Below are positions 46,673 to 55,940 of a DNA stretch of 64,000 bases, piece after piece (positions within the stretch are counted from its first letter, which is position 1; every line of letters starts with the position of its first letter). This DNA is from Nocardiopsis ansamitocini (GTDB lineage Bacteria; Actinomycetota; Actinomycetes; Streptosporangiales; Streptosporangiaceae): contig NZ_BSQG01000001.1 of the NCBI RefSeq assembly GCF_030268225.1, forward strand, positions 359,199 to 423,198, in the 5' to 3' direction. Position numbers and translations under genes: made by a program. The notes under the pieces were generated by a model, which saw nothing but the letters and a program-made list of their open reading frames with translations, was not told where the DNA came from and did no database searches.

Positions 46673-47024
46673 AAGGACTATAACCCACGAATCCACCCCG
46701 CTCGCGGGAGCCCCCCGTGTGACCTGACGCACCCCGACAGGGGACGGCCCGCCGGCCGGTCACTAGAGTGGGGGAATGGGTCTCGGGCACGACCTCGCGC
46801 AGCGCCGGGCGGACACCGCCCCGTGGCGCCACGGCCCGTCCGGGATTGCTGCCCTGCGCCACGCGGACGACGCCCCCGAGTGGTCCGGCAACCGGTGCAT
46901 CGGCCATAATTGGCCGCATCTGCCCCTCCCGCCGAGGGCGGTCCGAATTCTGGCCGTCCTGCCCAGGCGCGAGAATCCAGTCCCCCGGATTCCTCGCATG
47001 CCCTGATGGAGGGACACCCACGCC
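46673..47024 (+). promoter_or_regulatory. Divergent promoter region with operator candidate 46901-46916
   Basis: No supported gene in these 352 nt. CGGCCA (46901-46906) and TGGCCG (46911-46916) form an inverted repeat around TAAT, 109 nt before the DUF3870 ATG. The half ATTGGCC matches the operator at 22905-22931. A ribosome site GGAGGG sits before the DUF3870 ATG. Confidence 0.45.
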
Positions 47025-47399
47025 ATGCATGACAGCGAACGCCTGCACCGCCTGGCCGACCCCGACGTGGTCCTCGTCTCCGGCTACGCACGGCTCCCCG
47101 ATGCCGTGGCCGGCCACTCCCAGTACGAACGCCTCGGCGTCGTCCTCGCCGTGAACCTCGGCGACGGTCGAATCGTCGCCGCCGACACCACCCTGCTCAC
47201 CGACCTCGCCAAGGAATTCTTCCGGGTCCTGGTCGAAGGGCTGTCGGTCTACGACGACATCACAGAAATCGCCAACCGTGTGCAGACCCGCTACGCGGGG
47301 CAGTCCGGTGGCGCACTGGCCACTGCGCTGCGACGCTGCCTGGAGACCTGCCTGCAGTTGCGCGCGGCCCACCGCACCGTTGACGCGAGGGAGAAGTGA
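47025..47399 (+). CDS. DUF3870 protein
   Basis: 124-aa protein matching DUF3870 (VLVSGYARLPDAVAGHSQYERLGVVLAVNLGDGRIVAADTT; FFRVLVEGLSVYDD). The family is repeatedly encoded next to CoA-transferases and acyl-CoA dehydrogenases, as here; the function is unknown. Only 4 nt separate it from the CoA-transferase start, so the three genes are an operon. Confidence 0.85.
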   Translation: MHDSERLHRLADPDVVLVSGYARLPDAVAGHSQYERLGVVLAVNLGDGRIVAADTTLLTDLAKEFFRVLVEGLSVYDDITEIANRVQTRYAGQSGGALATALRRCLETCLQLRAAHRTVDAREK

Positions 47400-47403
47400 A
47401 CCG

Positions 47404-48672
47404 TTGACCACCACCGACCGACAACCGCACCGGCCACTGGCCGGAATCCGGGTCGCCGACCTGTCCCGGGTACTGGCCGGCCCCTACGCCACGATGCTGC
47501 TGGCCGACATGGGGGCCGACGTGGTCAAGATCGAGCATCCCGAACACGGTGACGACACCCGTTCGTGGGGACCGCCTTGGGCCGGTGACCAGGCGGCCTA
47601 CTACCTCTCCCTGAACCGGGGCAAGCGCAGCCTCGCCATCGACCTGAAAGACCCCGAAGGGCTGGCCGCGGTACGTGAGCTCTGCGCGGGGGCCGACGTG
47701 GTCGTACAGAACTTCCGTCCCGGTGTGATCGAGCGCCTCGGCCTGGGATACGAGCAGGTCAAAAAACTCAACCCCGGGGTCGTGTACTGCTCCATCAGCG
47801 GCTTCAGTTCCGGGCACAGTCCAGCGGGGCGCGCGGGCTTCGACGTGATCGTGCAGGGCGAGAGCGGTCTGATGAGCACCACCGGCACTCCCGGGGGAAG
47901 CCCCACCAAGATCGGCATCCCCATCAGCGACGTGTTCACCGGTCTCAACGCCGCCGCGGCCATCTGCGGTGCGCTCACCGGGCGCGAACGCACCGGCACG
48001 GGCACCCACGTGGAGGTGTCGTTGATCAACTCCGCGCTGTCGAGCCTGGTCAACGTCGCCCAGCGTGGGCTGGTGACCGGAGCCGAACCGGAACGGTTCG
48101 GCCAGGCCCACTCGACGATCGTGCCCTACCAGGTGTTTCCCACCGCCGACGCCGAGATGATCGTTGCCGCCGGCAACGACTCGTTGTACCGGCGACTGTG
48201 CACGGCGGTGGGACGCGCCGAGCTGGCCGACGACCCCCGGTTCGCCACCAATCCCGACCGGGTCGCCAACCGGGAAGTACTGGTGGCCGAGCTCACCGCC
48301 GCCCTGTCCGCCAAGGGCGCGGAGGAATGGCTGCCGATCTTGACGGCGGCGGGTGTTCCGGTGGGCAAGGTCCGAGGGGTGCTGGAGGCGATCCGCGCCG
48401 CCGACGCCTCGGGCGACGCCGCCACGATCACGGTCGACCACCCCACTCTGGGCGACCTCGAACTGGTGCGGGCCGGCTTCCGCTTCGACTCCCCCACCCC
48501 CGAAGCAGACGCAGCCGTACTCCCGCCCCCGCTACTGGGCCAGCACTCCACCGCTGTCCTGGAGGGCCTCGGACTGACCGACGAGCAGATCGCCGGGCTC
48601 GTAGCGCGCGGGGTGGTCAACCAGAACGGACAGACCCGATCCACGACTCGACGAGGAGCCGATCACCGATGA
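47404..48672 (+). CDS. Class III CoA-transferase, probable succinyl-CoA:glutarate type
   Basis: 422-aa CaiB/BaiF enzyme with GIRVADLSRVLAGPYATMLLADMGADV, VVQNFRPGVIERLG, SISGFSSGHSPAGRAGFDV and PISDVFTGLNAAAA; catalytic Asp147. TTG start at 47404. The stop overlaps the next start by 4 nt (ATGA), and the next gene is glutaryl-CoA dehydrogenase. The human SUGCT enzyme, which makes glutaryl-CoA from glutarate, is also class III, so glutarate activation is the likely role. This is inference from the neighbour. Similar in plan to the CoA-transferase at 21658. Confidence 0.87.
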   Translation: MTTTDRQPHRPLAGIRVADLSRVLAGPYATMLLADMGADVVKIEHPEHGDDTRSWGPPWAGDQAAYYLSLNRGKRSLAIDLKDPEGLAAVRELCAGADVVVQNFRPGVIERLGLGYEQVKKLNPGVVYCSISGFSSGHSPAGRAGFDVIVQGESGLMSTTGTPGGSPTKIGIPISDVFTGLNAAAAICGALTGRERTGTGTHVEVSLINSALSSLVNVAQRGLVTGAEPERFGQAHSTIVPYQVFPTADAEMIVAAGNDSLYRRLCTAVGRAELADDPRFATNPDRVANREVLVAELTAALSAKGAEEWLPILTAAGVPVGKVRGVLEAIRAADASGDAATITVDHPTLGDLELVRAGFRFDSPTPEADAAVLPPPLLGQHSTAVLEGLGLTDEQIAGLVARGVVNQNGQTRSTTRRGADHR

Positions 48673-49859
48673 GCACATCCGCCAAGGTCCCAGCCCCCGA
48701 CCCACTCGACTTCCTGGCCGTGGACGCCTCCCTGAGCACCGAGGAGGCCGACATCCGCGACGCGGTGCGCGCCTTCGCCGAGCGCGAACTCCTCCCCGAC
48801 GTCGCGGACTGGTTCGAGGCCGGCACGCTGCCCAACCCGCGCGAACTCGCCAAGCAGGTCGGTGAACTGGGCCTGTTCGGCATGCACCTCACGGGCTACG
48901 GCTGTGCCGGAACCAGCGCCGTGGCCTACGGTCTGGCCTGCCGTGAGCTGGAGGCGGTCGACTCGGGTCTGCGCAGTTTCGTGTCGGTCCAGGGGTCGCT
49001 GGCAATGGCCGCGATCCACCGGTACGGCTCCGAGGAACAGAAGACGGAGTGGCTGCCGCGGTTGGCCGCGGGCGACGCCATCGGCTGCTTCGGCCTGACC
49101 GAACCCGACTCCGGCAGCGATCCCGGATCGATGCGCACCCGCGCCCGCAGGGACGGCACGGACTGGGTGCTGGACGGCACCAAGATGTGGATCACCAACG
49201 GTTCCGTCGCCGACGTGGCCGTGGTGTGGGCGACCACCGACGAGGGGGTGCGCGGGTTCGCGGTCCCCACGGACACGCCGGGGTTCGGCGCCAACGTCAT
49301 CCACCGCAAACTCTCGCTGCGCGCCTCGATCACCGCCGAACTGGTCCTGGACGGGGTGCGGCTCCCCGAAACGGCACGGCTGCCGCTGGCCGAGGGGCTG
49401 GGGGCCCCGCTGTCGTGCCTGAACGAGGCACGGTACGGGATCGTTTGGGGCGTGGCGGGTGCGGCGCGCGCCTGCTACGCGGCCGCTCGCGACTACGCGC
49501 TGACCCGCGAGCAGTTCGGCGGCCCCATCGCCGGCTTCCAGCTGACCCAGCGCAAACTGGCCGACATGGTGGTGGACGTCAACCAGGCATCGCTGACCGC
49601 GCTGCACCTGGGCCGGCTCAAGGACGCCGGGGCCTGCCACCACAACCAGGTGAGCTTCGGCAAGCTCGCCAATGTGGCCGCCGCTCAGCGCGTGGCCGCC
49701 GCTGCCCGCTCGGTGCACGGTGCCAACGGCATCACCCTGGAGTACCCGGTACTGCGCCACATGCTCAATCTGGAGACGGTGGCCACCTACGAGGGCACCG
49801 AGGAGATCCATGCACTGAGCGTCGGCCAGGCCGTGACGGGGATCTCCGCTTTCCGCTGA
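48669..49859 (+). CDS. gcdH: Glutaryl-CoA dehydrogenase
   Basis: 396-aa flavoprotein of the acyl-CoA dehydrogenase family. It follows the mammalian GCDH pattern closely: YGCAGTSAVAYGLACRELE, VDSGLRSFVSVQGSLAM, GCFGLTEPDSGSDP, TKMWITNGSVADV, LSLRASITAELVLDGV, EARYGIVWGV and TYEGTEEIHAL. The catalytic base is Glu375. It oxidises and decarboxylates glutaryl-CoA to crotonyl-CoA, passing electrons to ETF. The paired CoA-transferase gives a two-step glutarate (lysine or tryptophan) route. Translation couples through ATGA. Confidence 0.93.
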   Translation: MSTSAKVPAPDPLDFLAVDASLSTEEADIRDAVRAFAERELLPDVADWFEAGTLPNPRELAKQVGELGLFGMHLTGYGCAGTSAVAYGLACRELEAVDSGLRSFVSVQGSLAMAAIHRYGSEEQKTEWLPRLAAGDAIGCFGLTEPDSGSDPGSMRTRARRDGTDWVLDGTKMWITNGSVADVAVVWATTDEGVRGFAVPTDTPGFGANVIHRKLSLRASITAELVLDGVRLPETARLPLAEGLGAPLSCLNEARYGIVWGVAGAARACYAAARDYALTREQFGGPIAGFQLTQRKLADMVVDVNQASLTALHLGRLKDAGACHHNQVSFGKLANVAAAQRVAAAARSVHGANGITLEYPVLRHMLNLETVATYEGTEEIHALSVGQAVTGISAFR

Positions 49860-49867
49860 CCCCGGGT

Positions 49868-49902
49868 ACGCCGTGTCCCCGGTCCGCCCGGGGACACGGC
49901 GT
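49868..49902 (+). terminator. Terminator after gcdH
   Basis: Stem of 14 pairs (49868-49881 with 49889-49902, CGCCGTGTCCCCG core) with a 7-nt loop, starting 8 nt after the gcdH stop. Confidence 0.75.
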
Positions 49903-49944
49903 GCACCACAATGGAGGGGCGAGCGCCACGTGTAGGGAGATGCG

Positions 49945-50409
49945 ATGGAGAACGGTACGAAGCGGTTCGAGATGACGCGACTGAGGCGCACCGCCGACGC
50001 CGTCGTAGGAGGGTTCCTCAAGTACGGCTTCGGTCCCCGCGACACCCACCTGCTGACCACCCGGGGCGTCAAATCCGGCTTTCTGCGGACCACCCCGGTC
50101 AGCCTCGTGGACAACCCCGAGGGCCGCTTCCTGGTGGCCCCCTACGGCGTGGTGGGCTGGGTACGCAACATCCGCAAGAGCGGTTACGCGACGCTGCGCC
50201 GCGGCGGGTGGATCGAACTGATCAGCGTGGTCGAGGTCGGTGCCGAACGCGCCGCCCCGGTCCTGCGCGAGTACGTCGACCACCCCCGCGCCGCCGTGGT
50301 GGGAGGCTACTTCCGGGCCTGCGCGGACGCACCGGTCGAGCGGTTCGTGGAGGAGGCCGCCGAACACCCCGTGTTCGAGATCGTCCGCAGCACCACGATC
50401 CGGATCTGA
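49945..50409 (+). CDS. Deazaflavin (F420)-dependent nitroreductase family protein
   Basis: 154-aa split-barrel protein of PF04075 (Ddn type). It has HLLTTRGVKSGFLRTTPVSL, YGVVGWVRNIRKSGYATLRRGG and the tail FEIVRSTTIRI. Relatives use F420H2 to reduce quinones or nitroaromatics; it implies the host makes F420. ATG at 49945 with GGGAGA upstream. Stands between two terminators, so it is a single-gene unit. Confidence 0.88.
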   Translation: MENGTKRFEMTRLRRTADAVVGGFLKYGFGPRDTHLLTTRGVKSGFLRTTPVSLVDNPEGRFLVAPYGVVGWVRNIRKSGYATLRRGGWIELISVVEVGAERAAPVLREYVDHPRAAVVGGYFRACADAPVERFVEEAAEHPVFEIVRSTTIRI

Positions 50410-50820
50410 CCAGCGTTTGGCTTGTGTCCTGCCGGTACAGCGCGCGGCCGGGCCCACCGGGACCCCCGACGCGGGTTCCCGGTGGGCCCGGGGCGGACGG
50501 ACGGGGCCCAGCTGGAGCGACCTCGGGGACTTTTCGGCACGACCGTTCCACCGATGACGTCTCGTACGTGGCCCTGATCGAATCCCCTCGGCGCAGGATG
50601 GCCGGCGTCCGATGCCGGATCGGCGCGGGGGCAGGGGGCGCGATGCCGGATCGAACCGGCTCTCCTGGGAAAGGCGGCGCTGCTCGGTCCGAACGGCCGG
50701 GACAGGTTCCGGTAGGCGCTCCCCTTTCGTGGCATGGCGCGTTGGGCGCCCACCGGTGGGAGCGGTCGGGGACAATGGCCCTCGGGCCCGCGAGCGTTCG
50801 TGGGGGCCATCACCGTTCAG
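50410..50820. other. Gene-free interval (terminator plus unassigned DNA)
   Basis: After the terminator at 50448-50491 I find no supported gene; open frames here are GC-rich and low in complexity on both strands. It probably includes the promoter of the PAP2-like gene. Confidence 0.4.
50448..50491 (+). terminator. Terminator after the nitroreductase gene
   Basis: 14-bp perfect arms CCGGGCCCACCGGG (50448-50461) and CCCGGTGGGCCCGG (50478-50491) with a partly paired inner loop, 38 nt after the stop. Confidence 0.72.
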
Positions 50821-51435
50821 ATGACCGCAGAGACCGCCGGAGCGACCGTGATCCGCAGGATGCCGGAACCGCGCGGGGCCCGGCTCGTGACCGACGGCCT
50901 CGACCCCAAGACCTGGCTCGTCGCGGCAAGCGTGCTGGTGGGCTGGGGCACCAGCGGCCTCGTAGGCGTGGGCTGGGCGCTGGCCGCCCTGTGCTTCGCC
51001 GGGGTGCTGCCCGTTCTGCTGATCAAACTGCGAGTGCGCAGCGGCGCGTGGAGCGACCGCCACCTCGGGGTCCGGCGGCAGCGGCTGATGGCCATGGCGA
51101 TGATCGTGGCCTCGGTGACGTGCGGCGCGGCTCTCATGGCCGCGCTGGGCGCCCCAGTACCGATGGTCGCCCTGCTCGTGGCCATCGGTGCGGTTCTGAC
51201 CCTGCTCGGGGCGATCACGTTCGTCTGGAAGATCTCCGTGCACACGGCGGCGTCATCGGGCAGTGTCGTGATGCTCGTACTGGTCTACGGGGTCTGGGCA
51301 CTGCTGGCCGCGCCGCTCGTGGTACTGGTCGGCTGGTCGCGCGTGGCCCTGCGCGACCACACAGCGGCCCAGACCGTCGCGGGGGCGGTCGTGGGCAGCA
51401 CTGCGGCGTGGGTCGTTTTCTCCCTCGTCTTCTGA
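50821..51435 (+). CDS. PAP2-like membrane protein
   Basis: About 204 aa with five or six membrane helices. It keeps part of the PAP2 phosphatase signature: SDRHLGVRRQR after the first hairpin and SRVALRDHTAAQTVAGAVVG near the end (SR...H...AG). The usual GH of motif 2 is weak (KISVHTAASSGSVVM carries a His). It may be an inactive or divergent lipid phosphatase. The start is unclear: ATG at 50821, with in-frame alternatives at 50734 and 50800. Confidence 0.72.
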   Translation: MTAETAGATVIRRMPEPRGARLVTDGLDPKTWLVAASVLVGWGTSGLVGVGWALAALCFAGVLPVLLIKLRVRSGAWSDRHLGVRRQRLMAMAMIVASVTCGAALMAALGAPVPMVALLVAIGAVLTLLGAITFVWKISVHTAASSGSVVMLVLVYGVWALLAAPLVVLVGWSRVALRDHTAAQTVAGAVVGSTAAWVVFSLVF

Positions 51436-51448
51436 CCGGGACCGTGCA

Positions 51449-51488
51449 CGTCGTCGGCCGCGCCCCGTTCGGGGCGCGGCCGACGACG
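51449..51488. terminator. Bidirectional terminator between the PAP2-like gene and metK
   Basis: Perfect 18-bp stem (51449-51466 with 51471-51488, arm CGTCGTCGGCCGCGCCCC) and a GTTC loop, between two convergent stops (51435 and 51507). Confidence 0.82.
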
Positions 51489-51506
51489 AACGGCTTCCGG
51501 GACCGG

Positions 51507-52700
51507 TCAGGCGCCCGCGGCGGCCTTGAGGGCCTCGGCGCGGTCGGTGCGCTCCCAGGTGAACTCGGGGAGCTCGCGCCCGAAGTGACCGTAGGCGGCG
51601 GTCTTGGAGTAGATCGGGCGGAGCAGGTCGAGGTCGCGGATGATCGCGGCCGGACGGAGGTCGAAGACCTCCTGGACGGCCTTCTCGATGGCCTCCGGTG
51701 CCACCTGCTCGGTGCCGAAGGTCTCCAGGAAGATGCCCACGGGCTGGGCCTTGCCGATCGCATAGGCGACCTGGACCTCGACGCGATCGGCCAGGCCGGA
51801 GGCGACGATGTTCTTGGCGACCCAGCGGGTGGCGTAGGCGGCGGAACGGTCGACCTTGGACGGGTCCTTGCCGGAGAAAGCTCCGCCACCATGACGGGCG
51901 TAACCGCCGTAGGTGTCGACGATGATCTTGCGGCCGGTCAGACCGGCGTCGCCCATCGGGCCGCCGATCTCGAAGCGGCCGGTGGGGTTGACCAGCAGCC
52001 GGTAGTCGTCGGATTCGAGGCCGTAGCTGGCCACGACCGGCGCGATCACGTGCTCCTTGATGTCGGGGGTCAGCAGCTCGCGCAGGTCGATGTCGGGAGC
52101 GTGCTGGCTGGAGACCACCACGGTGTCCAGACGGACCGGGGTCGTGCCGTCGTACTCGATGGTGACCTGGGTTTTGCCGTCGGGGCGCAGGTAGGGGACG
52201 GTTCCGTCGCGGCGCACCGCGGACAACCGCTGCGCCAAGGCGTGCGCGAGCTTGATCGGCAGCGGGAGCAGCTCGGGCGTCTCGTTGTTGGCGTAGCCGA
52301 ACATGAGGCCCTGGTCGCCGGCGCCCTGCTTGTCGAGGTCGTCGGTGCCCTGGTTCTCGCGCGCCTCATAGGCGGTGTCGACACCCTGGGCGATGTCGGG
52401 TGACTGGGCACCGATGGACACCGAGACCCCGCAGGAAGCGCCGTCGAAGCCCTTCGCGGAGGAATCGTAGCCGATCTCCAGGATCTTCTCGCGGATGATG
52501 CTGGGGATGTCGACGTAGGTGGACGTAGTCACCTCTCCGGCGACGTGCACCTGCCCGGTGGTGATCAGGGTCTCCACCGCGACCCGGCTCTTGGGGTCTT
52601 CAGTGAGCATCGAGTCGAGGATCGCGTCACTGATCTGGTCGGCCATCTTGTCGGGGTGGCCTTCGGTGACCGACTCGGAGGTGAAAAGGCGACGGGACAC
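51507..52700 (-). CDS. metK: S-adenosylmethionine synthetase
   Basis: 397-aa enzyme making SAM from ATP and methionine. Signatures [48 protein letters not shown] and the catalytic loop between. GTG at 52700 with AAGGAG nine nt upstream. I found no riboswitch in the 260 nt before it (52701-52960), unlike the class V aminotransferase gene. First gene of the leftward core block after the accessory region. Confidence 0.97.
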   Translation of the reverse strand: MSRRLFTSESVTEGHPDKMADQISDAILDSMLTEDPKSRVAVETLITTGQVHVAGEVTTSTYVDIPSIIREKILEIGYDSSAKGFDGASCGVSVSIGAQSPDIAQGVDTAYEARENQGTDDLDKQGAGDQGLMFGYANNETPELLPLPIKLAHALAQRLSAVRRDGTVPYLRPDGKTQVTIEYDGTTPVRLDTVVVSSQHAPDIDLRELLTPDIKEHVIAPVVASYGLESDDYRLLVNPTGRFEIGGPMGDAGLTGRKIIVDTYGGYARHGGGAFSGKDPSKVDRSAAYATRWVAKNIVASGLADRVEVQVAYAIGKAQPVGIFLETFGTEQVAPEAIEKAVQEVFDLRPAAIIRDLDLLRPIYSKTAAYGHFGRELPEFTWERTDRAEALKAAAGA

Positions 52701-52960
52701 GTTGAGGGACTCCTTGCAGCGGCTGCTGGCTGACAGTTGTCGCGCCGGCCGGGAGAACAGGGGGGAGGCCGCCCGTTAATTTCCGACCAGCGTGGTTGGT
52801 TTATGGTCCCACTGTAGTGGGCGCCTGGCGGCAACCGCGAGGGTACACCCCGGGCGTCCCCCGCAGGGTCCCCTGGAATCATCGGTTTCTCCCCGCACAC
52901 AACGGCGCTGGGCAGGGCTTACGTAGCCTACTTGGTAACCGGTCACCCGCAAATGCGGCG

Positions 52961-54187
52961 CTACCGGCCGCTACCAGTATCCCCGGGAATGCGCGTGGCG
53001 ACCAGATCCCAAACCTGATCGGCCACGTCCTCCTTGGGGCCGCGTTCGATCTCCACCGAGGCACCCTCTGCGGTCAGCACGACGGCCTGGTTGTCAGCGG
53101 TGCCGAACGCCCGACCGTCGCCGACCTGGTTGACCACCAGCAGGTCGCAGCCTTTTCTGGCGAGTTTGGCGCGGCCGTTGTCGAGCACGTTGTCGGTCTC
53201 GGCAGCGAAACCGACCACGATCTGGCCGGGCCGGGCACGCTCGCGACTGACCTCGGCGAGGATGTCGGGGTTCTCCACCAGGGCGATCGGGGCCGGCGTG
53301 GTCCCAGCCGTTTTCTTGATCTTGCTGGCGGTCACCGTGTCGGGCCGGAAGTCGGCCACCGCGGCGGCCATCACCACCACATCAGCCGTGGCGGCACCCT
53401 CCAGCACGGCTTCGCGCAGTTCACGAGCCGAAGTGACCCTGCGCACGTCCACCCCCGCGGGGTCGGGCAACTCGACGTTGGCAGAGAGCAGGGTCACGGA
53501 TGCTCCTCTGGCGGCCGCGGTGGCGGCCAGCGCGTATCCCTGCCTGCCCGACGAGCGGTTGCCCAGGAAGCGGACCGGGTCGATCGCCTCACGGGTCCCC
53601 CCGGCGGAGACGACGACGCGCACTCCGGCGAGGTCGGCGGTTCCCGCCCCCCTCGCCAGAACTCTGCGGGCGACCGCGAAGAGCGCAGCGGGATCGGGCA
53701 GACGTCCCCGACCGGTGTCGGCTCCGGTGAGCCGACCCACTGCCGGGTCGAGCACGACGGCCCCGCGGGAGCGCAGGGTGGCGACGTTGGCCTGGGTGGC
53801 CGGGTGCTCCCACATCTCCGTGTGCATGGCGGGTGCGAAGACGACCGGACAACGGGCGGTGAGCAAGGTGTTGGTGAGGAGATCGTCGGCGAGTCCGTGC
53901 GCGGCCTTGGCCAACAGATTGGCGGTGGCCGGGGCGACGAACACGAGATCGGCCCCCTGGCCGATACGCACGTGCGGAACTTCGTGGACGGTGTCGAAGA
54001 CCCCTGTCGCCACTGGCTGCCCGGACAGCGCCGCCCAGGTGGGCTCCCCGACGAAGCGCAGGGCCTCGTCGGTGGGGACCACTCGGACGCGGTGGCCGGA
54101 CTCGGTCAGGCGGCGGAGGAGCTCGCAGACCTTGTAGGCGGCGATCCCCCCGCCAACACCGAGGACGACCTCAGGTTCGGCTGACAT
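52961..54187 (-). CDS. coaBC: Bifunctional phosphopantothenoylcysteine decarboxylase/synthetase
   Basis: 408-aa fusion for two coenzyme A steps. The CoaC half has GVGGGIAAYKVCELLRRL, the catalytic His in VPHVRIG and PAMHTEMWEHPAT; the CoaB half starts at VRVVVSAGGTREAIDPVRF with NRSSGRQGYALA and the Lys in TASKIKK. ATG at 54187 is preferred; an upstream TTG at 54220 adds 11 residues. Upstream lies a nested hairpin separating it from rpoZ. Confidence 0.95.
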   Translation of the reverse strand: MSAEPEVVLGVGGGIAAYKVCELLRRLTESGHRVRVVPTDEALRFVGEPTWAALSGQPVATGVFDTVHEVPHVRIGQGADLVFVAPATANLLAKAAHGLADDLLTNTLLTARCPVVFAPAMHTEMWEHPATQANVATLRSRGAVVLDPAVGRLTGADTGRGRLPDPAALFAVARRVLARGAGTADLAGVRVVVSAGGTREAIDPVRFLGNRSSGRQGYALAATAAARGASVTLLSANVELPDPAGVDVRRVTSARELREAVLEGAATADVVVMAAAVADFRPDTVTASKIKKTAGTTPAPIALVENPDILAEVSRERARPGQIVVGFAAETDNVLDNGRAKLARKGCDLLVVNQVGDGRAFGTADNQAVVLTAEGASVEIERGPKEDVADQVWDLVATRIPGDTGSGR

Positions 54188-54222
54188 ACGCGGCTCGTCT
54201 CCGTCTCCCGTGCGGGTCAAGC

Positions 54223-54279
54223 CGCTACCGTCGCGGCCCGCGGCCCGCGTGGGCGCGGTCCGCGCCCACGACGGTAGCG
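54223..54279 (-). terminator. Nested hairpin between rpoZ and coaBC
   Basis: Outer arms CGCTACCGTCG (54223-54233) and CGACGGTAGCG (54269-54279) are perfect; an inner stem CGTGGGCGC / GCGCCCACG (54248-54256 and 54262-54270) sits inside. One base pair is shared by the two stems, so they may compete. It could be a terminator or attenuator after rpoZ. Confidence 0.6.
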
Positions 54280-54330
54280 AAGCCGGCCCACCTCGTTCCG
54301 CCCGACCCCTGCGGGGCGCGGGCAGGACTG

Positions 54331-54606
54331 TCAGCGGTCGTGCGGGTTGTCGACCGGCTCGGAGGTCAGCAGGCGCTCCCGGACCTCGCGCAGCGCGATG
54401 GACAGGGACTTCTCCTGGACCTGGGTCTCGACGAGCGGGCCCACGTACTCGAGCAGGCCCTCGCCCAACTGGGCGTAGTAGGCGTTGATCTGGCGGGCGC
54501 GCTTGGACGCCATCGTGACCAGGCTGTACTTGCTGTCGACGACCTCAAGGAGCTCGTCGATCGGCGGGTTGGTGATGCCTTCGGCGACGGGCGGTGTACC
54601 GGCCAA
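54331..54606 (-). CDS. rpoZ: RNA polymerase omega subunit
   Basis: 91-aa omega subunit that assists beta-prime folding. [32 protein letters not shown] covers conserved regions 1-2. TTG start at 54606 follows AGGGG. It is between gmk and coaBC, the standard actinobacterial order. Confidence 0.95.
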   Translation of the reverse strand: MAGTPPVAEGITNPPIDELLEVVDSKYSLVTMASKRARQINAYYAQLGEGLLEYVGPLVETQVQEKSLSIALREVRERLLTSEPVDNPHDR

Positions 54607-54760
54607 GGTGCGTACCCCTAGGTGGTCAGCCGGCCCCGACAGATGCAGGGCCGTGGGATGTGAGGATGCGGACGGGATCGGGACGGCGGCGGGCCGCTCG
54701 AACGCCGTGGCGCCGGCGGAGAAACCCCCCGCTGCCCGGGCACCGCGAAGCCTGCCTGGG

Positions 54761-55351
54761 CTACGGCGCGACTACCAAAGTTAGCAGCTCATCGCAGACG
54801 TCGTGTACCGACGTGTTGACCAGGGTTGTGTCGAACTCCTTCTCGGCCGCGAGTTCGACCCGGGCGGTGTCGAGTCGACGCTGCACGACCTCGGGGGACT
54901 CCGTTCCCCTCCCGGTGAGCCTGCGCACCAGTTCCTCCCAGGAGGGCGGGGCGAGAAAGACCAGGAATGCGTCGGACATGTTGCCGCGGACCTGCCGGGC
55001 CCCCTGGAGCTCGATTTCGAGGAGGACCGGCTGCCCCGCCTCCAACCGCTGCACGACGGGGGCGCGCGGCGTGCCGTAGCGGTTGCCGGCGAACTCGGCC
55101 CACTCAAGCAGCTCGCCGGAAGCGATGAGCCGCTCGAACTCCGCGCTGTCGACGAAGTGGTACTCGACACCGTCGGTCTCTCCGGGGCGAGGCGTACGGG
55201 TGGTGACGGAGACCGACAGCCACACCTCGGGGTGACGGCGGCGGAGTTCCTTGACCACCGTGCTCTTGCCGACTCCGGACGGACCGGAGAGGACCGTGAG
55301 CCGCCTCGGCTGACTGGGCCGACTGGCGCGGGTTCCGGGCTCGACAGGCAC
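54761..55351 (-). CDS. gmk: Guanylate kinase
   Basis: 196-aa kinase converting GMP to GDP. P-loop GPSGVGKS (23-30), substrate segment [18 protein letters not shown] and [14 protein letters not shown] are visible; the lid has [16 protein letters not shown] start at 55351. Confidence 0.95.
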   Translation of the reverse strand: MPVEPGTRASRPSQPRRLTVLSGPSGVGKSTVVKELRRRHPEVWLSVSVTTRTPRPGETDGVEYHFVDSAEFERLIASGELLEWAEFAGNRYGTPRAPVVQRLEAGQPVLLEIELQGARQVRGNMSDAFLVFLAPPSWEELVRRLTGRGTESPEVVQRRLDTARVELAAEKEFDTTLVNTSVHDVCDELLTLVVAP

Positions 55352-55533
55352 TGGCTCTCAGACTCTCAACCCCCGCGACACGCGGGTTCGACGGTGGTGG
55401 CGGCGCAAGGGTGAGATCGAGGCGCGACATGTGCCGCGCGCAATCGTCCGGCCCGGCTCCACGGAAGGGCTGTCGAGTCGTCGACAGCAGCGGGCGGCCC
55501 TGTGGCGTGGGTCTTTTATACCAGCTGAAAGCA

Positions 55534-55574
55534 GGTCGGCCTGCCGACGCGCTGGACGCGTCGGCAGGCCGACC
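55534..55574 (-). terminator. Terminator after mihF
   Basis: Perfect 18-bp stem (55534-55551 with 55557-55574, arm GGTCGGCCTGCCGACGCG), 5-nt loop, followed on the minus strand by TGCTTTCAGC. It lies 46 nt after the mihF stop and before gmk. Confidence 0.82.
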
Positions 55575-55619
55575 GTGTGACGACGCTGGCGCGCTAGGCA
55601 CGCCGGGGCCGCACCTGAA

Positions 55620-55940
55620 CTACTCGGTTCCGCCGAACTCGCTTTCCAGCGCGGCGCGCTGGTTGGCGCCCAGGCCGCGGACGCGCCGCGACTCGGCGAT
55701 GTTGAGGCGCTCCATGATCTGCTTGGCACGGACTTTGCCGACGCCGGGGAGCGACTCAAGCAGTGCGGAGACCTTCATCTTGCCGATGACGTCATCGGTC
55801 TGACCGCCCTTAAGGACGTCGGTCAGGGAGATGCCACCGTGCTTGAGACGGTTCTTGACCTCCGCGCGCTCTTTTCTGGCCTTGGCGGCCTTCTCAAGAG
55901 CCGCAGCGCGCTGTTCAGGTGTGAGGGGAGGAAGGGCCAC
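55620..55940 (-). CDS. mihF: Actinobacterial integration host factor (mIHF)
   Basis: 106-aa nucleoid protein with a helix-two-turn-helix fold: KMKVSALLESLPGVGKVRAKQIMERLNIAESRRVRGLGANQRAAL. It binds and bends DNA with little sequence preference and is essential in mycobacteria. GTG at 55940 after GAGGTG. Single-gene unit, with a terminator 46 nt downstream and 308 nt of AT-rich DNA upstream. Confidence 0.95.
   Translation of the reverse strand: MALPPLTPEQRAAALEKAAKARKERAEVKNRLKHGGISLTDVLKGGQTDDVIGKMKVSALLESLPGVGKVRAKQIMERLNIAESRRVRGLGANQRAALESEFGGTE

Noticed and set aside
46776..47006. A 76-aa ORF upstream of DUF3870
   Set aside because: No ribosome site, no recognisable sequence, and it spans the operator-like repeat.
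47404..49859. A carnitine or crotonobetaine pathway assignment from the CaiB-type gene
   Set aside because: The partner dehydrogenase matches glutaryl-CoA dehydrogenase rather than crotonobetainyl-CoA reductase, and no caiC/caiD genes are near.
52701..52960. A SAM riboswitch before metK
   Set aside because: The conserved aptamer blocks seen at 46545-46672 are missing here.
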